Assembly (NCBI GenBank): GCA_951799405.1
Contig: OX637350.1
Location: forward strand, 6,371,852 to 6,435,851
Direction: 5' to 3'
Source: Agapetus fuscipes
Lineage: Eukaryota > Arthropoda > Insecta > Trichoptera > Glossosomatidae
DNA: 64,000 nucleotides
Within the stretch, counting starts at the first letter, position 1, and the number at the start of each line of letters is the position of its first letter. This document shows, piece by piece, positions 63,741 to 64,000 of this stretch. Below the pieces are notes generated by a model. It was not told where the DNA came from and ran no database searches. It saw only the letters and a list, made by a program, of their open reading frames with translations. The position numbers and the translations under genes are program-made.

Positions 63741-64000
63741 GTCCACAGATACCATAATAAAATGGCCGCTACTTCCTGCGCGCCCAGTACACGGATATAA
63801 ATTTATTTAGGTATTTACTCACACGGAAAGCACATATTAACAGTAATCAAACAATTCCATGTTATTTAATACAAACTCCGTGTTTTTTTTTTTGTGTCGG
63901 AATATCGCAAACATTCTCTTATATTTAAAAAAAATGTGTAACATCATTTTAATAAATTTTTGTGTTTTAATATTGTTATGTTTTTCGGGTTCAAATATTT
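63741..64000. other. No gene seen
   Basis: AT-rich sequence to the window end. Confidence 0.5.

Noticed and set aside
1..64000. CRISPR arrays, operons, rRNA genes, bacterial-type signals
   Set aside because: None seen; the content is that of an animal nuclear genome. The tandem repeats present lack spacer structure.

Overview
The window looks like AT-rich intergenic or intronic DNA from an animal nuclear genome, most likely an insect. The evidence is the set of mobile-element families: non-LTR reverse transcriptase tails, tRNA-derived SINEs, a Ty3/gypsy-type integrase remnant, and hAT-like and TWA-target MITEs. There is no bacterial gene organisation. I found no cellular gene I can name. Three short open stretches (2446-2573, 33145-33372, 55269-55549) are weak exon candidates at best. 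The species cannot be told from the sequence.

Almost everything supportable is mobile-element sequence. The centrepiece is a nearly complete DNA transposon at 21440-24710. It has perfect terminal inverted repeats of about 27 bp, an ATAT target duplication, an internal array of about 62 bp repeats, and a two-frame (frameshifted) gene. The product resembles the uncharacterised DUF7869-type proteins, and I read an RNase H-like DDD/E transposase pattern in it. A 764 bp non-coding element at 33729-34492 (TSD ATAG) shares the inner half of the same terminal repeat (GAAAAGTGAYACAACTC) and the same spacing to the end, but not the outer 13 bases. I propose that both belong to one poorly described group.

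Region by region: 0-20 kb holds degenerate LINE ends, a 5'-truncated CR1/L2/Jockey-type LINE (3399-4757, minus), two hAT-like elements (6642-7431; 15596-16354), a TTA-target MITE (17065-17483) and SINE copies. 20-31 kb holds the DUF7869-like transposon, a truncated LINE (27011-27990), and an internally deleted LTR retrotransposon with matching 254 bp LTRs (28390-30244). 31-44 kb holds the relative of the DUF7869 element, a hAT-like element with nested insertions (34867-36233), and a MITE (38801-40111) carrying a LINE and sitting in an ACCACTA-like array. 44-64 kb holds SINEs, dispersed unnamed repeats, a LINE-in-LINE insertion with a 6 bp target duplication (57430-57990), and two fold-back elements (59990-60231; 63405-63740).

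One LINE family has a 3' tail of about 250 bp ending in short TTAGATTA repeats. It occurs at least 14 times in both orientations, and most solo copies start at the same point, which suggests a SINE-like unit rather than random 5' truncation. All homology calls were made by eye, without database searches. Boundaries without a target duplication are approximate.
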